Shown: positions 7,171-9,779 of the stretch, one piece after another
Layout: the number at the start of each line of letters is the position of its first letter
How positions within the stretch are numbered: position 1 is the first letter of the stretch
Assembly (NCBI GenBank): GCA_031259805.1
Contig: JAIRKX010000013.1
Coordinates: 1-9,779, forward strand
DNA: 9,779 nt
Source: Prevotellaceae bacterium
GTDB lineage: Bacteria; Bacteroidota; Bacteroidia; Bacteroidales; UBA932
Reading direction: 5' to 3'
Translations under genes and position numbers: made by a program
The notes under the pieces: generated by a model
Database searches by the model: none
Seen by the model: only the letters and a program-made list of their open reading frames with translations
What the model was told of the DNA's origin: nothing

Positions 7171-9156
7171 TCACAAACTTAATTTGAGTATTTGGCGTGT
7201 AGCGGCCAAGCGGTTATTTTCAAAGATACAGAGGATATACATTCCGTTCGGTAGCCGGTCAATAGTGATGCTTCCGTTGGTGGTGGCGGTCGATTGCATC
7301 AATTGTTTGCTGGTGTCGTACACATCAATCCGGCAAGCAACAGGGACGGTCTGTTCGCCGTTGACATGGCGGCGGATGTGGATGGCGTCGATAGCAGGGT
7401 TGGGGAATACCGTCCATTCGATTTCGGGGAATGCTGGCACCGGCGTGGGTTGCGGCAACGGAATGGCGTCATCGAGAGCTGCCGCGCCGCCGAATATCGG
7501 TCGTATCATTAACACCCCTTCGTATATGGACGGTTGCCAGATGTTTCCGATATTATACATAGTTGCGCCCTGTGCAGATCGATTCACATCGTAGCCTACA
7601 TTCATATAGGTTTCGGACTGCTGAATCCACCCGATATAGAACGTTTGCCCCCGTTTGATTTCAATGGCTTCCGGCAGTTTGTAGGTAATAAACCGGTTCC
7701 GTTCGCCGCTGAACGCGGGCGTTGCCACACGCTGGTTATACAATTCGACACCCGGTTCGCCGTTGTTATCGTCCCATACGACCATTCGGAACGGTTTGAC
7801 GTTGGCGCTGTCGCGGGCTAAATTAAAATAGATACCGATAGCTCGCAGGCTGTCGGTATCGAATGAGGTAAACCGGACGGCCACCTTACCGCTCGCCGAT
7901 CCTGTGCCGGTCAGCCCATAGCCGTTTTCGGCCGTGCCGTCGTCGTAGCTGTAATAATTATAAAATGCCTGAATGTATTCGGTCGTATCATTATGCCGCA
8001 AAGCCGTACGGAAGGGCGACAGATCGTTATCGTTAACCAGATAACTTTGTATTCGGAAGGCTACCGAATCGGACGCAGGGTCGATAGCGTCAAATTCATA
8101 GGGAGGGAAATCGTAGTCGCGGACAAACGATTGCCCGTTGGAAATATTTTCAGTGCCGCCCGAATGTTCCTGCGGCCATGCGTAACTCCCCATCAATGGT
8201 GTAATGGCAAAACGACGGGTTACATTGCGCAAGCCCCACCCTAAATTCCGGTAGGATAGCGAAAAGTGCATCGGATTGCCGAAGAGTCGTTGCTGCGCTT
8301 CGGACGTGCGTAAATGCCGCGCCGGAATGGAGGTGTATCCGATAGTCATTGGCGGTTGCGGCTCGCTAATCGCCACATCGGGCAACAAGGTATCAGCCAT
8401 CGAGCGGTTGCGGTTGAGATAGACAAAGTCGAGATGCCAGTGGTCGCAGTTGCTTTCGCGTCCGGGCACGGGGCTTGCGACCATGCTTGCCATATTCACA
8501 AACCGGAATTGAAAATTGTCGATCAGGTAACGCACGTCGTTAACGGGCAGCGCTACGTAGCGAAACAGGGTATCGTGCCGTCCCCTGTATTCCCGTTGGG
8601 TGTCCGACAAATAATCGGTTTCGATCAGCGTCGAATCCCCTCCATTGGCCGATGCCGTCCATACGGTCGTCCAGCGATCGTTGTCCCAAAACTCAAGCCG
8701 CAGCATATCGTTGTGTTCTGGCATATCTCCCTGCCCACATGGCTGATAGAAGAAACTCAATACTACACCCGCCTCGCCGTACAGACGGACAGGATAGGAA
8801 GTGAGCATGTCGGCCGTGTCGGGCGACGACCCGATGTGCGGATAAATATGTCCGTCGTCGCCTTGCGCGTCGAACGTAGCCACTCCGATGGTCGGCGAAT
8901 TAATTCCGTAGTTCGTATTGATAAACACACCCCGGCTTTTCCAGATATTCGTGTTCGGCCAGGGCATTTTCTCTGCAAAATCATCGACCAGCGGCAATGT
9001 CAGGGGAGCGCTCGGCACGCCCTGAAAACCCCACACAGTCGTCCGTGCCGGTTGCGGCTTCACCTGCGGATTGACATACAACCCCACCAATGTCTCTTGC
9101 GCTTGCAAACCGGTAAATGCAAAAAATAATACTATGACGAATAATGCCTGTTTCAT
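7171..9156 (-). CDS. Secreted surface protein with C-terminal T9SS type A sorting domain
   Basis: A 661-residue protein exported by Sec and then by the type IX system. The signal peptide (KQALFVIVLFFAFTGLQAQ) likely cleaves after residue 18-20. The mature part is beta-rich and has no recognised catalytic motif. Residues ~57-250 start with LVDDF and contain 'VVLSFFYQP' and 'LRLEFWDND', resembling lectin-like or jelly-roll modules. Residues ~400-555 start with YYSYDDGTAENGYGL, a block often seen in T9SS cargo, followed by FRMVVWDDNNGEPG. A Pro-rich linker (567-578) leads to the sorting domain, WTVFPNPAIDAIHI through IDVYD to LPNGMYIL, ending TRQILKLSL. The domain is normally removed on export and the cargo often anchored to A-LPS. 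The start fits both the signal peptide and the promoter 8 nt upstream. The biological role is unknown. Confidence 0.88.
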   Translation of the reverse strand: MKQALFVIVLFFAFTGLQAQETLVGLYVNPQVKPQPARTTVWGFQGVPSAPLTLPLVDDFAEKMPWPNTNIWKSRGVFINTNYGINSPTIGVATFDAQGDDGHIYPHIGSSPDTADMLTSYPVRLYGEAGVVLSFFYQPCGQGDMPEHNDMLRLEFWDNDRWTTVWTASANGGDSTLIETDYLSDTQREYRGRHDTLFRYVALPVNDVRYLIDNFQFRFVNMASMVASPVPGRESNCDHWHLDFVYLNRNRSMADTLLPDVAISEPQPPMTIGYTSIPARHLRTSEAQQRLFGNPMHFSLSYRNLGWGLRNVTRRFAITPLMGSYAWPQEHSGGTENISNGQSFVRDYDFPPYEFDAIDPASDSVAFRIQSYLVNDNDLSPFRTALRHNDTTEYIQAFYNYYSYDDGTAENGYGLTGTGSASGKVAVRFTSFDTDSLRAIGIYFNLARDSANVKPFRMVVWDDNNGEPGVELYNQRVATPAFSGERNRFITYKLPEAIEIKRGQTFYIGWIQQSETYMNVGYDVNRSAQGATMYNIGNIWQPSIYEGVLMIRPIFGGAAALDDAIPLPQPTPVPAFPEIEWTVFPNPAIDAIHIRRHVNGEQTVPVACRIDVYDTSKQLMQSTATTNGSITIDRLPNGMYILCIFENNRLAATRQILKLSL

Positions 9157-9164
9157 AAACGCCG

Positions 9165-9172
9165 CAAAGGTA
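9165..9172 (-). promoter_or_regulatory. Promoter -7 element TACCTTTG of the leftward T9SS-protein / glycosyltransferase / pyrC operon
   Basis: Read on the - strand, TACCTTTG matches TAnnTTTG exactly, preceded by an A-rich run. The -33 position shows only a weak CTTC. The element ends 8 nt before the ATG at 9156, so the transcript would be nearly leaderless. Confidence 0.6.
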
Positions 9173-9256
9173 CGATTTTTTTTTAATTATGGAAGCGTGC
9201 CTACGAGGGCAGGGCTGACATATCTAATACATATATGATGATGTAATGATGAGGTG

Positions 9257-9303
9257 ATTCATTGCTCCGTCATGGCGAGGAGCCCCCACGGGGAACAATG
9301 AAT
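9257..9303. repeat. REP-like compound palindrome
   Basis: Outer arms ATTCATTG (9257-9264) and CAATGAAT (9296-9303) are perfect inverted repeats of 8 bp. Inside are GCTCC/GGAGC (9264-9268, 9279-9283) and CCCC/GGGG around 9284-9293. The core CGTCATGGCGAGGAGC resembles the CGTCATTGCGAGGAGC sequence of dispersed intergenic palindromes found in many bacteria. No T run follows, and the flanking genes point away from it, so it is not a terminator for them. Confidence 0.5.
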
Positions 9304-9340
9304 TAACAATTATTACCGCCCCTGTTTTTTTACACATTTT

Positions 9341-9372
9341 TTTGGTCGGTTTTCAGAAAAAGCATATCTTTG
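9341..9372 (+). promoter_or_regulatory. Strong rightward Bacteroidota promoter
   Basis: A TTTG -33 element (9341-9344), a 20-nt spacer and TATCTTTG (9365-9372) match the TTTG / TAnnTTTG consensus at both elements. This is the best promoter in the window and points rightward into a region without genes. Transcription should start near 9377-9381. An AT-rich stretch lies just upstream. Confidence 0.7.
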
Positions 9373-9380
9373 TCATCGCT

Positions 9381-9389
9381 TCTTTGACA
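9381..9389 (+). promoter_or_regulatory. boxA-like antitermination sequence
   Basis: TCTTTGACA differs by one base from the TCTTTAACA core of rRNA-leader boxA, the site bound by NusB/S10 in transcribed RNA. It sits at the very start of the predicted transcript and is followed at once by a hairpin. Position so close to the start is a caveat; it could be coincidence. Confidence 0.4.
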
Positions 9390-9394
9390 TCTGT

Positions 9395-9426
9395 GATTTT
9401 TGATTAACTCTTTAAGTTAATCAAAA
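9395..9426 (+). repeat. Self-palindromic repeat, copy 1 (inverted relative to copy 2)
   Basis: TTTTGATTAACT (9398-9409) and AGTTAATCAAAA (9415-9426) form a perfect 12-bp stem with the loop CTTTA. The 32-bp unit 9395-9426 matches the reverse complement of 9741-9772 at 31 of 32 positions. Confidence 0.85.
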
Positions 9427-9740
9427 TCCCTTTTCTTTTTTTTTCGTTCTCTCATTTTTAATCATTTCTATCGTCCGGCGCCGCTCTTTTTTCCGGCGCT
9501 AATTTTATTTCTCTCATTTTTATAATATCCTTATACATTTCTGTTTAATCTTTGCCGTTTTTTAAAAAATACAACTATTCTTCCCCTTTTTCGTCCCCCG
9601 CTTTTTGCCTTTCAACGCTCTGGTTTCACATCTATTAGGGAGACCGAAACACGTTCATTTCTCCCTCGATTCTTCCCCCAATTCGTCTCCTTTTGCAAAA
9701 GTTGTAGGCTTATTCTTTGATTCTCAGCCGTTGCAGTTTT
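9427..9740 (+). other. Gene-free T/pyrimidine-rich leader segment
   Basis: No coding frame longer than about 20 codons looks real on either strand. The + strand is strongly T and pyrimidine biased. It carries a 14-bp direct repeat, TTCTCTCATTTTTA, at 9447-9460 and 9509-9522; a direct repeat, TCCGGCGC, at 9474-9481 and 9492-9499; and a 7-bp hairpin, AGGGAGA (9637-9643) with TCTCCCT (9660-9666). It looks like untranslated transcribed leader, possibly of a stable-RNA operon beginning past the window. Confidence 0.45.
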
Positions 9741-9772
9741 TTTTAATTAACTTAAAGAGTTAATCAAAAATC
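9741..9772 (-). repeat. Self-palindromic repeat, copy 2 (inverted relative to copy 1)
   Basis: TTTTAATTAACT (9741-9752), the loop TAAAG, then AGTTAATCAAAA (9758-9769) form a 12-bp stem with one A-C mismatch (9745/9765). The loop is the exact reverse complement of the copy 1 loop (CTTTA), which fixes the orientation as inverted. Seven bases remain before the window ends. Confidence 0.85.
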
Positions 9773-9779
9773 CAGCGAA

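Noticed and set aside
8314..9129. Open + strand frame of 271 codons opposite the T9SS-protein gene
   Set aside because: The - strand protein has a signal peptide, YDDGTAE block and sorting domain. The + frame gives an Arg/His/Val-rich product with no motif, typical of an antisense shadow.
9427..9740. Invertible promoter of the kind controlling Bacteroides capsule loci
   Set aside because: The inverted repeats fit, but I find no good TTTG / TAnnTTTG promoter between them on either strand. The strong promoter lies outside, and no recombinase gene is in the window. Inversion is kept only as an alternative.
9427..9740. CRISPR array or tandem-repeat locus
   Set aside because: The direct repeats are only 8-14 bp, present twice each, and unevenly spaced, with no repeat-spacer pattern.
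9301..9779. tRNA or rRNA gene inside the window
   Set aside because: No cloverleaf, TTCGA loop or conserved rRNA segment is visible; an rRNA gene could only begin beyond the right edge.

Overview
The window looks like a piece of a Bacteroidota (Bacteroidales-type) chromosome. Three things point there: promoter -7 elements of the form TAnnTTTG with few Shine-Dalgarno sites, a secreted protein ending in a type IX secretion (T9SS) type A sorting domain, and lineage-typical families (DUF4369/TlpA-like thioredoxins, a YD-repeat protein and a 'THKADI' class I dihydroorotase). No species can be named from the sequence alone.

Layout. (1) Positions 1-1254 are an accessory patch. A very AT-rich stretch holds the last codons of a truncated upstream gene, joined by an ATGA overlap to a small predicted lipoprotein. 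Next comes a GC-richer remnant of a YD/RHS-repeat protein that stops at the 'YHLKD' position, where the core of such proteins normally continues. An imperfect inverted repeat flanks the remnant. The arrangement resembles the variable end of an Rhs-type polymorphic toxin locus (toxin tail, candidate immunity lipoprotein, displaced core fragment), but the toxin body lies outside the window. (2) Positions 1255-4973 are a + strand operon: two tandem paralogous exported thioredoxin-fold proteins (CGHC and CHSC active sites), then a DEDDh 3'-5' exonuclease. (3) Positions 5067-9156 are a convergent - strand operon, read from right to left: a T9SS-exported surface protein, a GT2 polyprenol-phosphate-mannose-synthase-like glycosyltransferase, and dihydroorotase (pyrC). 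Spacings are 4 and 24 nt. (4) Positions 9157-9779 have no gene. They hold a REP-like palindrome, a strong rightward Bacteroidota promoter, a boxA-like sequence and a T/pyrimidine-rich leader bracketed by two copies of a self-palindromic 32-bp inverted repeat.

How it works together. The + operon probably serves periplasmic thiol/disulfide chemistry, with an exonuclease carried along. The - operon mixes pyrimidine synthesis, lipid-linked mannose transfer and a secreted protein, a linkage with no obvious single pathway. The most unusual part is the right-hand leader. It may be the 5' leader of a stable-RNA (rRNA) operon starting just beyond the window; an invertible or recombining segment is the main alternative.
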